From assembly GCF_047303175.1 (NCBI RefSeq), contig NZ_CP138945.1: DNA of 64,000 nucleotides; one strand, written 5' to 3'. Both the position numbers and the translations under genes were made by a program. Shown in pieces: positions 19,141 through 28,437 of the stretch. Position 1 is the stretch's first letter; each line of letters opens with the position of its first letter. A model generated the notes under the pieces. That model saw only the letters and a list, made by a program, of their open reading frames with translations, did no database searches and was not told the origin of the DNA. The stretch comes from Prochlorococcus_E sp000760215 (GTDB taxonomy: Bacteria; Cyanobacteriota; Cyanobacteriia; PCC-6307; Cyanobiaceae).

Positions 19141-20451
19141 ATGAACATTGCTGTTGTCGGTCTTAGTCATCGGACAGCACCTGTTGAAGTCCGAGAAAAA
19201 CTCAGTATTTCTGATGAGCATATAAAAGGATCTTTTGAATCATTAAAATCAAAGGAACAAGTTCTTGAAGTGGCTATTCTTAGTACTTGCAATAGACTTG
19301 AAATATATGCCTTAGTTAAGAATCAAGAGTTAGGGATTTCTGCAATAAAGGAATTCCTAACTAAGCATTCTGGCTTAAGTCAGAATAAGTTGTACCCTCA
19401 TTTATTTAACTTTAATCAATCAGAAGCTGTAAATCATTTAATGAGAGTTTCAGGTGGATTAGATAGCTTAGTTTTGGGCGAAGGACAAATACTTTCTCAA
19501 GTAAAAAAGATGGTTCGTTTAGGGCAAGAGCATCAATCTATAGGACCTATTTTTAATCGTTTACTTACTCAAGCTGTTAGTACTGGGAAAAGGGTTCGTT
19601 CTGAAACGAATTTAGGTACAGGTGCAGTATCTATTAGCTCAGCAGCTGTTGAACTGGCTCAACTTAAGTTAGGGCAATCATTGGGAAAAGATCAGTTGAT
19701 CACTCTGGAATCTGAGAAAGTCACAGTAATTGGTGCAGGGAGGATGAGTCGACTTCTCTTGCAACACCTTCAGTCTAAAGGATGCTCTAAATTGACCCTT
19801 TTAAATAGAACTTTAAAGAGAGCGCAATCACTTGCTTCTGACTTCCCTGAATTAGAAGTTACATGCTCGCTTTTAGATGACCTAGAGAATTCACTTCAGT
19901 TATCAACTTTGGTTTTTACTAGTACAGCATCTGAATCACCAATTATTAATGCTGATCTTCTAAGGAAATTCAAAAGAAAAAAAGTTTTGCGATTAATTGA
20001 TATTGGTGTCCCAAGGAATATTTCATCTGATGTTTCTGAGCTTGATGGCTTTGAGGCTCATGATGTAGATGATTTGCAAGAAGTAGTTGCCCGAAATCAG
20101 GATGCTCGTCAGCAAATGGCTCTTGAGGCAGAGGCTTTGATTAATGATGAGGCAAGAATCTTCTTGGAATGGTGGGCGAGTTTAGAGGCAGTACCAACAA
20201 TCAACCGCTTAAGATCTGGTTTGGAATCAATACGAAAGGAAGAATTGCAGAAAGCTTTAAGTCGTATGGGACCAGATTTTTCTGCTAGGGAAAGGAAGGT
20301 TGTTGAAGCATTAAGCAAAGGCATTATTAATAAGATCCTTCATACTCCTGTAACAAATTTAAGAGCACCTCAGTCAAGCTCTCAAAGGAAAGAAGCCCTG
20401 AAGTTAGTTGAAGCCCTTTTTAATCTTGGTGTTTCAGAGAAAGATCAATAG
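19141..20451 (+). CDS. hemA: Glutamyl-tRNA reductase
   Basis: HemA makes glutamate-1-semialdehyde from Glu-tRNA, the committed step for heme and chlorophyll. The 436-residue protein has the catalytic Cys50 in STCNRLEIYA, the GLDSLVLGEGQILSQVK signature, a nucleotide-binding VIGAGRMSRLLLQHL segment and the C-terminal helical dimerisation domain. The ATG start gives the exact family N-terminus (MNIAVVGLSHRTAPVEVRE). Its place between Calvin-cycle and glycogen genes is the picocyanobacterial order as I recall it. Confidence 0.97.
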   Translation: MNIAVVGLSHRTAPVEVREKLSISDEHIKGSFESLKSKEQVLEVAILSTCNRLEIYALVKNQELGISAIKEFLTKHSGLSQNKLYPHLFNFNQSEAVNHLMRVSGGLDSLVLGEGQILSQVKKMVRLGQEHQSIGPIFNRLLTQAVSTGKRVRSETNLGTGAVSISSAAVELAQLKLGQSLGKDQLITLESEKVTVIGAGRMSRLLLQHLQSKGCSKLTLLNRTLKRAQSLASDFPELEVTCSLLDDLENSLQLSTLVFTSTASESPIINADLLRKFKRKKVLRLIDIGVPRNISSDVSELDGFEAHDVDDLQEVVARNQDARQQMALEAEALINDEARIFLEWWASLEAVPTINRLRSGLESIRKEELQKALSRMGPDFSARERKVVEALSKGIINKILHTPVTNLRAPQSSSQRKEALKLVEALFNLGVSEKDQ

Positions 20452-20564
20452 TATTTTTTCTTTATGAGAAGCTTAGTTTCTGCATCCCTTGAGTTAACTG
20501 TCTATTTAGTGAGTTTTTGTAACCATCTTCAAGTAGGTTTGCAAAGTCTGTTTTTCAGGTCGGC

Positions 20565-21860
20565 ATGAAGAGAGTACTGGCCATCATTCTTGGAGGAGGA
20601 AAAGGGTCACGCCTATATCCCTTAACAAAAATGAGAGCTAAGCCTGCAGTTCCTTTAGCAGGTAAATATCGTTTGATAGATATCCCCATAAGTAACTGTA
20701 TTAATTCGAACATCACCAAGATGTACGTTTTAACTCAGTTTAATTCTGCTTCACTTAATAGGCACTTAGCACAAACTTATAACTTAAGTTCTCCTTTCGC
20801 TCAGGGTTTTGTTGAAGTATTGGCTGCTCAACAGACTCCTGAAAGTCCATCATGGTTTGAGGGGACAGCAGATGCTGTAAGAAAATATCAGTGGTTATTC
20901 CAGGAATGGGATGTTGATGAATACTTGATTTTGTCAGGGGATCAACTTTATAGAATGGATTACAGCTTGTTTGTAAACCATCATCGTGAAACTGGAGCTG
21001 ATTTGACTGTTGCTGCCCTTCCTGTGGATTCTATGCAAGCTGAAGGGTTTGGATTAATGCGTACTGATCGTGATGGAAATATTAAAGAGTTCAAAGAGAA
21101 GCCTAGTGGTGAAGCTCTTAAGGCAATGGCCGTAGATACTTCTCGTTTTGGCCTTAGCAAAGAATCTGCAAAAGATAGGCCATACTTGGCTTCAATGGGC
21201 ATATATGTTTTTAGTAGGGCTACTTTGTTTGATCTTCTTAATAAACACCCCTCTCATAAAGACTTTGGCAAGGAAGTTATACCAGAAGCATTAAACAGAG
21301 GTGATGTTCTTAAGAGTTATGTTTTTGATGATTATTGGGAAGATATTGGAACTATTGGGGCTTTCTACGAATCAAACTTGGCTTTAACTCAGCAACCTAA
21401 ACCTCCTTTTAGTTTTTATGATGAGAAATTCCCTATTTATACTCGTGCAAGGTACTTGCCACCATCTAAATTAGTTGATGCTCAAATAACCGATTCTATT
21501 GTTGGAGAAGGATCTATTCTTAAATCGTGCAGCATTCATCATTGTGTTTTAGGTGTTAGAAGTAGAATTGAGACTGATGTTGTTTTGCAGGATTCCCTCG
21601 TAATGGGATCTGATTTTTATGAGTCAGGAGAAGAAAGAGACGCTTTAAGGAAAGGAGGTGGCATACCTCTTGGCGTTGGAAAAGGAACAACTGTTAAACG
21701 TGCGATTTTGGATAAGAACACGCGTATTGGGGATAATGTCACAATAATCAATAAAGATAATGTTGAAGAAGCAGATAGATCTGATCAAGGCTTTTACATA
21801 CGTAATGGAATTGTTGTTGTTGTAAAGAATGCAAGTATTACTGATGGAACTATTATTTGA
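20565..21860 (+). CDS. glgC: Glucose-1-phosphate adenylyltransferase
   Basis: GlgC makes ADP-glucose, the committed and 3-PGA/Pi-regulated step of glycogen synthesis. The 431-residue protein begins with the nucleotidyltransferase loop LGGGKGSRLYPLTKMRAKPA. It has WFEGTADAVRKYQW (catalytic region), LSGDQLYRMDY and the glucose-1-P site FKEKPSG. A C-terminal left-handed beta-helix ends with RNGIVVVVKNASI. It starts at ATG 113 bases after hemA; that leader contains no structure I can call. Confidence 0.97.
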   Translation: MKRVLAIILGGGKGSRLYPLTKMRAKPAVPLAGKYRLIDIPISNCINSNITKMYVLTQFNSASLNRHLAQTYNLSSPFAQGFVEVLAAQQTPESPSWFEGTADAVRKYQWLFQEWDVDEYLILSGDQLYRMDYSLFVNHHRETGADLTVAALPVDSMQAEGFGLMRTDRDGNIKEFKEKPSGEALKAMAVDTSRFGLSKESAKDRPYLASMGIYVFSRATLFDLLNKHPSHKDFGKEVIPEALNRGDVLKSYVFDDYWEDIGTIGAFYESNLALTQQPKPPFSFYDEKFPIYTRARYLPPSKLVDAQITDSIVGEGSILKSCSIHHCVLGVRSRIETDVVLQDSLVMGSDFYESGEERDALRKGGGIPLGVGKGTTVKRAILDKNTRIGDNVTIINKDNVEEADRSDQGFYIRNGIVVVVKNASITDGTII

Positions 21861-22019
21861 ATTTCTTTATAAGGTAAGAACGTTTTCTTCTAAGAATATT
21901 TTCTATTAATTAATTTCTTTGAATGGATGAGGATGGTTTATTCCTGACATTCCTTATAAAAAGGCAGCAAATTTGAAAACCTTTCGTCACACTTGTCAAA
22001 GTTAAGAAACAACTTTTAT

Positions 22020-23438
22020 ATGGCCAAGGCACATTTTGGGTTGATTGGTCTTGGAGTTATGGGAGAGAATCTCGTACTTAATGCAGAAAGGAATGGCTTT
22101 TCTAGCGTTGTTTATAACCGTACTTATTCAAAAACAGAAGCTTTCCTGAAAGGTAGAGGCGCTTCCAAATCAATTGCAGGAGCAATTGATTTAAAGGATT
22201 TTGTAAACAAATTAGAGCGACCAAGAAGGATTTTGATGATGGTCAAAGCAGGTGCTGCGACTGATGCTGTTATTCAGCAAATCTCTCCTTTTTTGGAGAA
22301 GGGTGACCTTTTGATAGACGGTGGTAACTCTTTGTTTTCTGACACAGAAAGAAGAGTTGCTGAATTAGAGAGTAAAAGTTTTGGCTATATCGGAATGGGT
22401 GTTTCTGGTGGATCAAAAGGTGCCTTGGAAGGTCCAAGTATGATGCCTGGTGGCACAAAAGCTTCTTATGAGGCTATAGAAAAGTTGTTGACTAAAATGG
22501 CAGCACAAGTAGAAGATGGACCCTGTGTTGCTTATATGGGGCCAGGTGGATCAGGACATTTTGTTAAGACTGTACATAATGGAATTGAATATGGAATTGA
22601 ACAAATATTGGCTGAAAGTTATGACCTAATGAAAAGAGTGTCACGGATTAATTGCGATGAAATTTCTAAGGTTTTTGGTTTATGGAATCGCAGTGAGGAA
22701 CTTTCTTCTTACCTTGTTGAAATCACTGAGATTTGTTTGAAAACTAAAGACCCAGAAGATGGGTCTGACTTGGTTGAGAAGATAATAGATAAGGCTGGTC
22801 AGAAAGGTACTGGCTTATGGACTGTTATAAGTGCACTGGAATTAGGTGCAGCTGTTCCGACTATTTATGCATCCCTTAATGCAAGAGTTATGAGTTCCAT
22901 TAAATCTCAAAGAGAAAATGGTGAAATTATTTTGGGCTCTCCAATTGTAAAAAGCTTTGATTTAGGTTCACCATCAGACGGCATGTCTCCGATTATGGAC
23001 GCAGTAGTTTTGTCGACTATTGCAAGTTATGCACAAGGCATAGAAATTTTGCGCTTGGCATCTGAAGAATATAGTTATAGTCTTCAGATCCCTTCCATTG
23101 CTCAGATTTGGAAAGGCGGTTGCATAATACGATCTACTCTTTTGAGACGAATACAAGATGCTTTTATTGCTGACTCTGAATTACCTAACTTGTTATTAGA
23201 TCCTTGGTTCAGTGACCAAGTTTCCAGAAGATTGCCAGGTCTTACGAAAGTAGTCTCTATTGCCGCACAGGCTGGCGTACCGGTCCCATGTTTTAGTAGC
23301 ACGCTTGATTATATAAATAGTTATAGAACTTCTCGCTTACCCCAGAACTTAGTACAAGCTATGCGGGACTGTTTTGGCTCACATACATATGAACGTATTG
23401 ATAAGGAAGGTTCTTTCCATACAGATTGGGTTGAATAA
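22020..23438 (+). CDS. gnd: 6-phosphogluconate dehydrogenase (decarboxylating)
   Basis: The enzyme converts 6-phosphogluconate plus NADP to ribulose-5-P, CO2 and NADPH, providing night-time reductant. The 472-residue protein has the Rossmann motif GLGVMG (residues 10-15), the substrate loop GVSGGSKGALEGPSMMPGG, and GHFVKTVHNGIEYG with the catalytic Lys. I chose ATG 22020 because the family N-terminus starts there; an in-frame TTG 27 bases upstream is less likely. The pgl gene follows after 4 bases, giving an oxidative pentose phosphate operon. Confidence 0.97.
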   Translation: MAKAHFGLIGLGVMGENLVLNAERNGFSSVVYNRTYSKTEAFLKGRGASKSIAGAIDLKDFVNKLERPRRILMMVKAGAATDAVIQQISPFLEKGDLLIDGGNSLFSDTERRVAELESKSFGYIGMGVSGGSKGALEGPSMMPGGTKASYEAIEKLLTKMAAQVEDGPCVAYMGPGGSGHFVKTVHNGIEYGIEQILAESYDLMKRVSRINCDEISKVFGLWNRSEELSSYLVEITEICLKTKDPEDGSDLVEKIIDKAGQKGTGLWTVISALELGAAVPTIYASLNARVMSSIKSQRENGEIILGSPIVKSFDLGSPSDGMSPIMDAVVLSTIASYAQGIEILRLASEEYSYSLQIPSIAQIWKGGCIIRSTLLRRIQDAFIADSELPNLLLDPWFSDQVSRRLPGLTKVVSIAAQAGVPVPCFSSTLDYINSYRTSRLPQNLVQAMRDCFGSHTYERIDKEGSFHTDWVE

Positions 23439-23442
23439 TTCT

Positions 23443-24159
23443 ATGGTTTCTTTCAATGTAGAAAGGTCAATAGACCAAGACACGTTGGCCAAGTCAGCTT
23501 CTGATGTAATCAGTGGTCATATTAAATCTGTTCTAAAGTTCAAGGATCGATTTAAAATTGCTCTTTCAGGAGGTTCAACACCGAGGAAGGCTTATAAGCT
23601 GTTGAGTTCAACAGATCTCCCTTGGCATCGTGTCGATGTTTTTTTGGGAGATGAGAGATGGGTCTCGCATGATGATGAGACAAGTAATGCTTTGATGCTA
23701 CGTCAAACATTGCTAGCGTCTGATAGTGGATCAAAGGCTTCTTTTCATCCAGTCCCTACTACTGAATTTGATTCGCCAGAAAGAAGTGCTCACGAATTCT
23801 CTAATCTTATAAGGCAAGTTTTTAAGAATGATTTCCCATGTTTTGATTTGATTCTTCTTGGGCTTGGAGAAGATGGTCACACCGCTTCATTATTCCCAGG
23901 AACTGATTCTTTGAATGTTAAAAATACTCTTGCAACTGTTGGTAGAGGTAAAGGTCAAGAGCGAATAAGTCTTACGGCTGAAGTGCTCAGTGCAGCCTCC
24001 AAAGTTATTTTTCTAGTAAGTGGGGTTTCAAAACAAATAGCATTAAAGCGTTTGTTAGACCCTAACGAATCATATGAGCGAACTCCTGCAAGGCTGGTGC
24101 AACCAAAGTCTGAAGTCTCTTTATTGGTTGATGATGCAGCAGCGGGTTTATTAATATGA
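23443..24159 (+). CDS. pgl: 6-phosphogluconolactonase
   Basis: Pgl hydrolyses 6-phosphogluconolactone, the step just before Gnd. The 238-residue protein has the sugar isomerase-like fold with ALSGGSTPRKAYKLL, FLGDERWVSHDDETSNALM and LLGLGEDGHTASLFPGT, all family signatures. The ATG at 23443 is used. The frame is open 23 codons further into gnd, but that would overlap the gnd end by 65 bases and adds no family sequence. Confidence 0.95.
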   Translation: MVSFNVERSIDQDTLAKSASDVISGHIKSVLKFKDRFKIALSGGSTPRKAYKLLSSTDLPWHRVDVFLGDERWVSHDDETSNALMLRQTLLASDSGSKASFHPVPTTEFDSPERSAHEFSNLIRQVFKNDFPCFDLILLGLGEDGHTASLFPGTDSLNVKNTLATVGRGKGQERISLTAEVLSAASKVIFLVSGVSKQIALKRLLDPNESYERTPARLVQPKSEVSLLVDDAAAGLLI

Positions 24160-24215
24160 TCTAAAGTTATTAATGAGATTAGGTTTGGTCAATTATTAAC
24201 TTTTAAAATTTCAAT

Positions 24216-24222
24216 AAGGAGA
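24216..24222 (+). promoter_or_regulatory. Strong ribosome binding site for the CIA30-domain gene
   Basis: AAGGAGA lies 8 bases before the ATG at 24231. A clear Shine-Dalgarno of this kind is unusual in this window, where most starts lack one, so it fixes the start of the following gene. Confidence 0.6.
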
Positions 24223-24230
24223 CTATTAAA

Positions 24231-24785
24231 ATGTCTACTGAAAACTTTTCAATTACTAGCTTTGATGATTTTAAAAATTGGAATACAATAAATGACACAA
24301 TTATGGGTGGCTCTAGTCAGGCCGTATGCAAGCTAACTCCAATTGGACTTTCCTTGGAAGGAAATTTAATTGAGGAGAATGGTGGTTTTGTCAGTTGCCG
24401 CTCCCCATTGATCTCGCCACCGTTAGACATTTCACATTATCTAGGTTTGCAAATTGATGTTGATGGACAAGGAAGAACTTTGAAGATAGCTCTCTTATGT
24501 TCTGACTCTTTTAGCCGATTAACAGAATTTATTTCAGGGCGCGTTAGATGGGTCGCTGAGGTTGAAACGGATAATTTAGGTACTACTAATGTTCAAGTCC
24601 CATTTTCCGCCTTCTCGCCAACAATAAGGGCAAGACAGCTGCCTTTTCCATTGCAATTTAAACCTCATTGTATAACTCAATTTCAACTTCTACATTCAAG
24701 GTTTGGTACAAATGGCAACCTGAATCAGGGGTTTTCTCCTGGCCCTTTTCGTATACTCCTTCGTTCTATAAGTGCATACTCCTGA
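24231..24785 (+). CDS. CIA30-domain protein (NADH dehydrogenase intermediate-associated family)
   Basis: The 184-residue protein matches the CIA30 jellyroll family: FDDFKNWNTINDTIMGGSSQA at the N-terminus (the W-x-x-x-D-x-V/I-M-G-G-x-S motif), GGFVSCRSP, and a C-terminal PFRILLRSI strand. In mitochondria CIA30 assists complex I assembly. Cyanobacterial members resemble the plastid HCF173 accessory domain, and their role is not fixed. No signal peptide is visible. It follows pgl by 71 bases and overlaps the next frame by 14 bases. Confidence 0.85.
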   Translation: MSTENFSITSFDDFKNWNTINDTIMGGSSQAVCKLTPIGLSLEGNLIEENGGFVSCRSPLISPPLDISHYLGLQIDVDGQGRTLKIALLCSDSFSRLTEFISGRVRWVAEVETDNLGTTNVQVPFSAFSPTIRARQLPFPLQFKPHCITQFQLLHSRFGTNGNLNQGFSPGPFRILLRSISAYS

Positions 24786-25170
24786 ACCGGGTCAAAATTT
24801 GTTAATGGAAATTGCCCAGGCATGTGATTATTGTCTAAAGCCCTGGAGGCATTCTGTTATTGATATCTCTTGTGATTCGATATATAAAACAACACCTGAG
24901 GCTATGGATTTGACCTTGAGGGTGGAAAGTAGGAGTGTCGAAGGGCAGCGTTATCCAGAACATGATCTGGAAGTTGAGATCTTCAAAAGTGGCAATGATT
25001 TAAGCATTACCTTGTCTTGGGCGGCTTTTCCTGATAAGCCAATCCTTTGGCATGGAAAGCATTCAATTTGGATGGATTCAATCAGCGGTATGAGGTCTCA
25101 TGCTCCAGATGGAGGCTCTTCTTTGGAAGCATTGGCAAGAAGACTTAGGTCATCCTTATTAATAGAGTGA
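24772..25170 (+). CDS. Conserved hypothetical protein (up to 132 aa)
   Basis: I do not recognise the family. The protein is small, soluble and beta-rich in appearance, with LRVESRSVEGQRYPEHDLEVEIF and LSWAAFPDKPILWHGKHSIWMDS. The GTG at 24772 overlaps the CIA30 gene. The ATG at 24805 gives a 121-residue alternative and may be the true start. The close coupling suggests a shared transcript with the CIA30 protein. It converges on ilvD with only 6 bases between the stops. Confidence 0.7.
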   Translation: MHTPEPGQNLLMEIAQACDYCLKPWRHSVIDISCDSIYKTTPEAMDLTLRVESRSVEGQRYPEHDLEVEIFKSGNDLSITLSWAAFPDKPILWHGKHSIWMDSISGMRSHAPDGGSSLEALARRLRSSLLIE

Positions 25171-25176
25171 AGTCTA

Positions 25177-26853
25177 TTATTGCAATTGATCAGTTACAGC
25201 GCCTTTGCTTGAACTGCTAACTAAACGAGCATATTTGCCAAGGATTCCTGATGTGTATTTGGCTTTAGGCTTAACCCATCTCTTTTTCCTATTGGCGAGT
25301 TCTTTGTCGTCAATGTTTAGTTGAATAAGCTTTTTATTTGCATCTACTGTGACACTGTCGCCATTTTGAATTAATGCAATATTGCCACCTATGGCGGCCT
25401 CGGGAGCAACATGTCCTACTACTAAGCCGTAGGTTCCTCCACTGAAACGACCATCTGTTATTAAAGCAACTTTTTCACCCAGTCCTTGACCGACAATTGC
25501 TGATGTTGGTGCAAGCATTTCTCTCATGCCAGGACCACCAACAGGCCCTTCGTTTCTGATTACAACAACATCTCCTGCAATAATTTCTTTATTAAGAATT
25601 GCGGCCAAACAATCTTCTTCACTTTCAAAGATTTTTGCTGGGCCTGTAAGCACGGGTTCTTTTATACCACTGATTTTGGCAACACTGCCTTCAATAGCAA
25701 TATTCCCTTTGAGGATTGCTAAATGACCTTTCTTATATATAGGAGAGCTTATTGGTTTAATAACATCTTGATTTGGTGGAGGGATGGCAGGTATGTCATT
25801 GAGTATCTCTTTAATTGTCTTGTCTTCTATAGTTCTACAGTTGCCATGAATCAGGCCAGCATTTAGAAGGATTTTCATTACCTGAGGTATTCCGCCCGCC
25901 TGATGTAGATCGACAGTTACATATTTGCCACTTGGCTTTAAATCACACAATACAGGTACCTTTTGTCTGATTGTTTCAAAATCGTCGATAGAAAGCTGAA
26001 TTCCAGCTGAACGAGCAATTGCTAGCAGATGAAGGACAGCATTCGTTGATCCACCTACTGCCATCACCACACTGATTGCATTCTCAAAAGCTTGTTTAGT
26101 TAATAGATCCAGGGGACGAATGTCTTTTTTGATTGCATTTACAAGTGCTTCTGCACTTTTTTCGGTGCTTATTAATTTTTCTTCGTCTTCCGCTGCCATT
26201 GTTGAACTGTAAGGCAAGCTTAGTCCCATTGCTTCAATTGCTGCAGACATTGTGTTTGCAGTAAACATGCCGCCGCAACTACCTGCTCCAGGAATGCAGT
26301 GCTTTTCAACTTCTATTAACTTTTCTTTTGTAATTTTCCCACTGGTTAATTGCCCGACTGCCTCAAAAGCACTTACAACAGTTAAATCATCACCATTAAG
26401 TTTTCCTGGCTTAATTGTTCCGCCATAAACAAATATTGCTGGAATATTCATTCTTGCCATAGCAATCATTGCACCAGGCATGTTTTTATCGCATCCTCCT
26501 ATTGCAAGAACACCGTCCATACTTTGAGCATTACAAGCTGTCTCAATAGAGTCTGCTATTACTTCTCTAGAAACTAAGGAATACTTCATTCCTTCTGTGC
26601 CCATAGAGATACCATCGCTCACAGTTATTGTTCCAAATATTTGAGGCATTGCACCGCCATCTTTTATTGCCTTCTCAGCTTTTTTTGCTAATTCATTTAA
26701 ACCAATGTTGCAGGGAGTAATGGTGCTATAGCCGTTAGCAAGTCCTATTATTGGTTTATTGAAATCACCATCATTAAACCCGACTGCTCTAAGCATTGCT
26801 CTATTAGGTGATCTTTGTACACCTTGTGTTATGGCACTAGATCTAAGCATCAT
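25177..26853 (-). CDS. ilvD: Dihydroxy-acid dehydratase
   Basis: IlvD makes the 2-keto acid precursors of valine, isoleucine and leucine. The 558-residue protein has the Fe-S cysteines in GGCDKNMPG and PGAGSCGGMFTANTMS, and the C-terminal ALITDGRFSGGTYG signature. The two adjacent ATG codons at 26853 and 26850 are both possible starts. The cluster is probably the 2Fe-2S type, as in cyanobacterial/plant enzymes, but this cannot be told from the sequence by eye. A small membrane-protein gene lies 36 bases upstream on the same strand. Confidence 0.96.
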   Translation of the reverse strand: MMLRSSAITQGVQRSPNRAMLRAVGFNDGDFNKPIIGLANGYSTITPCNIGLNELAKKAEKAIKDGGAMPQIFGTITVSDGISMGTEGMKYSLVSREVIADSIETACNAQSMDGVLAIGGCDKNMPGAMIAMARMNIPAIFVYGGTIKPGKLNGDDLTVVSAFEAVGQLTSGKITKEKLIEVEKHCIPGAGSCGGMFTANTMSAAIEAMGLSLPYSSTMAAEDEEKLISTEKSAEALVNAIKKDIRPLDLLTKQAFENAISVVMAVGGSTNAVLHLLAIARSAGIQLSIDDFETIRQKVPVLCDLKPSGKYVTVDLHQAGGIPQVMKILLNAGLIHGNCRTIEDKTIKEILNDIPAIPPPNQDVIKPISSPIYKKGHLAILKGNIAIEGSVAKISGIKEPVLTGPAKIFESEEDCLAAILNKEIIAGDVVVIRNEGPVGGPGMREMLAPTSAIVGQGLGEKVALITDGRFSGGTYGLVVGHVAPEAAIGGNIALIQNGDSVTVDANKKLIQLNIDDKELANRKKRWVKPKAKYTSGILGKYARLVSSSSKGAVTDQLQ

Positions 26854-26889
26854 TTATTTAAGAAGGAATTTAGTATTAATTGCGTTGAT

Positions 26890-27189
26890 TCATTCATTTT
26901 CTCCTAGCTCTTCGAGCTGTTTTCTTACATCTGCAATAGCTGCATTTAATTTCTCAACGCGATCTTCTAGTTTTTCTTCCTTTTGATTATCTATAGATGT
27001 TGATGAACTATCGAATGCTTCTGAGCCATCTTGAATGCGTGGAGCATATAGCATTGCTTTTTGTTTCCTAGTTTGTTGTCTCCTTTCAGCTTCAGAAAAA
27101 AGCCACCAAGCAAGACCAGCTGCTCCTAAAATTGCCCCGCTTATAAGAGACCCTAAGCTGCTTGCACTTGACTCACGATATGGATCCAT
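26890..27189 (-). CDS. Small membrane-anchored coiled-coil protein, unknown function
   Basis: This is a 99-residue protein with one hydrophobic segment near the N-terminus (about residues 12-31, LGSLISGAILGAAGLAWWLF). A charged stretch ERRQQTRKQ follows, then a C-terminal heptad-like helix (about 70-98, EKLEDRVEKLNAAIADVRKQ). It looks like a single-pass membrane protein with a coiled-coil tail. I do not recognise the family. It lies between ilvD and the uracil phosphoribosyltransferase-like gene on the same strand, with short gaps. Confidence 0.75.
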   Translation of the reverse strand: MDPYRESSASSLGSLISGAILGAAGLAWWLFSEAERRQQTRKQKAMLYAPRIQDGSEAFDSSSTSIDNQKEEKLEDRVEKLNAAIADVRKQLEELGENE

Positions 27190-27223
27190 AGAAAAAAAAC
27201 TTCCTGCTTTAATACTAATGCGA

Positions 27224-27832
27224 TCAAGTGATTATTGTATTAAGTCGTAGTGATGGATTTCCTATTCCAGGTATGATTTCACCTTTCGGAGATAGCATTG
27301 AGTCAATGCATGATGAGTAGATTGTGAGATCTGGAAAGCATTCTCCAAGGTTGTTTAAACCCTTATTAGAAGCAAGACAAGTTATAACTCTTATACGTTG
27401 TGATTCAACATTTTGTTCTTTAAGAGCTTTGATTGTCTTTATGAGATTTTCCCCAGAATCTATTTGGTCACAAAAAATAATAATTCCAGACTTTTTTTCA
27501 ATATTTTTTGGGACATCCCCTAGACATATCTTTGCATTTGGCAGCATCTCTCTTGCCCCTTGCCACATTTGCAATCCACAAGGCAAATTGGGAATAACAA
27601 GTAAAGGAATAGATGTTTCTACTAAAATACCCTCTGTTTTACCTTGATTAGTTGTAATTTCTTTCTTTGAATTTGGCAGCCAATCTCTTAAGGCTTCATA
27701 TGTAAGCCATTTCCCTAATTGTTCTAATGCAGTTGCATAGATGGCAGAAGGACTCGAGTCAATTCTAAGGATTGATAACCAATGGCCAATTAGTGGATGG
27801 GGTGGAATTACAACATGTAGTGTCATCGCCAT
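27224..27832 (-). CDS. upp: Uracil phosphoribosyltransferase-like protein
   Basis: The 203-residue protein begins VVIPPHPLIGHWLSILR, which matches the uracil-salvage UPRTase N-terminus (HPLI-x-HKL). It keeps the TYEALRDWLP region and the general fold. However, the PRPP-binding loop, normally V-D-P-M-L-A-T-G-G-S, reads FCDQIDSGENL here, and the C-terminal uracil-contact motif is weak. I therefore see a divergent member that may not be an active salvage enzyme. The start at 27832 (MAMTLHVV) is chosen over ATG 27856 because the family begins there. Confidence 0.75.
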   Translation of the reverse strand: MAMTLHVVIPPHPLIGHWLSILRIDSSPSAIYATALEQLGKWLTYEALRDWLPNSKKEITTNQGKTEGILVETSIPLLVIPNLPCGLQMWQGAREMLPNAKICLGDVPKNIEKKSGIIIFCDQIDSGENLIKTIKALKEQNVESQRIRVITCLASNKGLNNLGECFPDLTIYSSCIDSMLSPKGEIIPGIGNPSLRLNTIIT

Positions 27833-27901
27833 AAGACTTTTTCCTGTTATTTGCAATAACGTGAATAAACAAACTACTGTTTTTAACTTTAATTATCTTC
27901 T

Positions 27902-28414
27902 ATGACTAAAAATCTTTCTCTTTTATCTCGTTTTCAGATTTTTTTCGCAATACTTCTTTTTGTTCTGACTGTTGTTATAGGAGCGCCTGAAGTTTGGGCA
28001 AAGAGGCCACCTGAAATTAGAAATCAGGATGATTTGAAGATTTCTAAGGACATGCATGAAATGGATTTAAGTGGGTATGAATTTGTTAAATTTGATTTAA
28101 AAGGAATTGATTTTAGTGGCTCTGACTTAAAGGGAGCTGTATTTAATAACAGCAAATTAAATGGAGCTGATTTGCATGGAGCTAATCTGCAGGATGCATT
28201 GGCGTACGCAAGTGATTTTGAAGACTCTGATTTATCAGATGCTAATCTCACCAATGCTTTGCTCATGGAAAGTAATTTTGAGAATACATTAATTGAGGGC
28301 ACTGATTTTACAGATGCTGTTTTAAGTAGAATCCAGCAAAAACAACTTTGTTCAATGGCTAGTGGAACTAACTCTTCTACTGGTATAGATACTACTTATA
28401 GTCTTGGTTGTTGA
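27902..28414 (+). CDS. Secreted pentapeptide-repeat protein
   Basis: This 170-residue protein has an N-terminal signal peptide-like segment (about residues 10-33, ending near VWA-KR). A run of A(D/N)LxX-type pentapeptide repeats follows, about residues 50-135: FDLKG IDFSG SDLKG AVFNN and on. These fold as a right-handed quadrilateral beta-helix. Cyanobacteria export several such proteins to the thylakoid lumen or periplasm; function is unknown. The last part contains two Cys (LCSMASG, LGC) that could pair. It is divergent from the UPRTase-like gene and 23 bases ahead of the COG0523 gene. Confidence 0.88.
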   Translation: MTKNLSLLSRFQIFFAILLFVLTVVIGAPEVWAKRPPEIRNQDDLKISKDMHEMDLSGYEFVKFDLKGIDFSGSDLKGAVFNNSKLNGADLHGANLQDALAYASDFEDSDLSDANLTNALLMESNFENTLIEGTDFTDAVLSRIQQKQLCSMASGTNSSTGIDTTYSLGC

Positions 28415-28437
28415 TCAAAAGAAGATTTGATTTTGTT

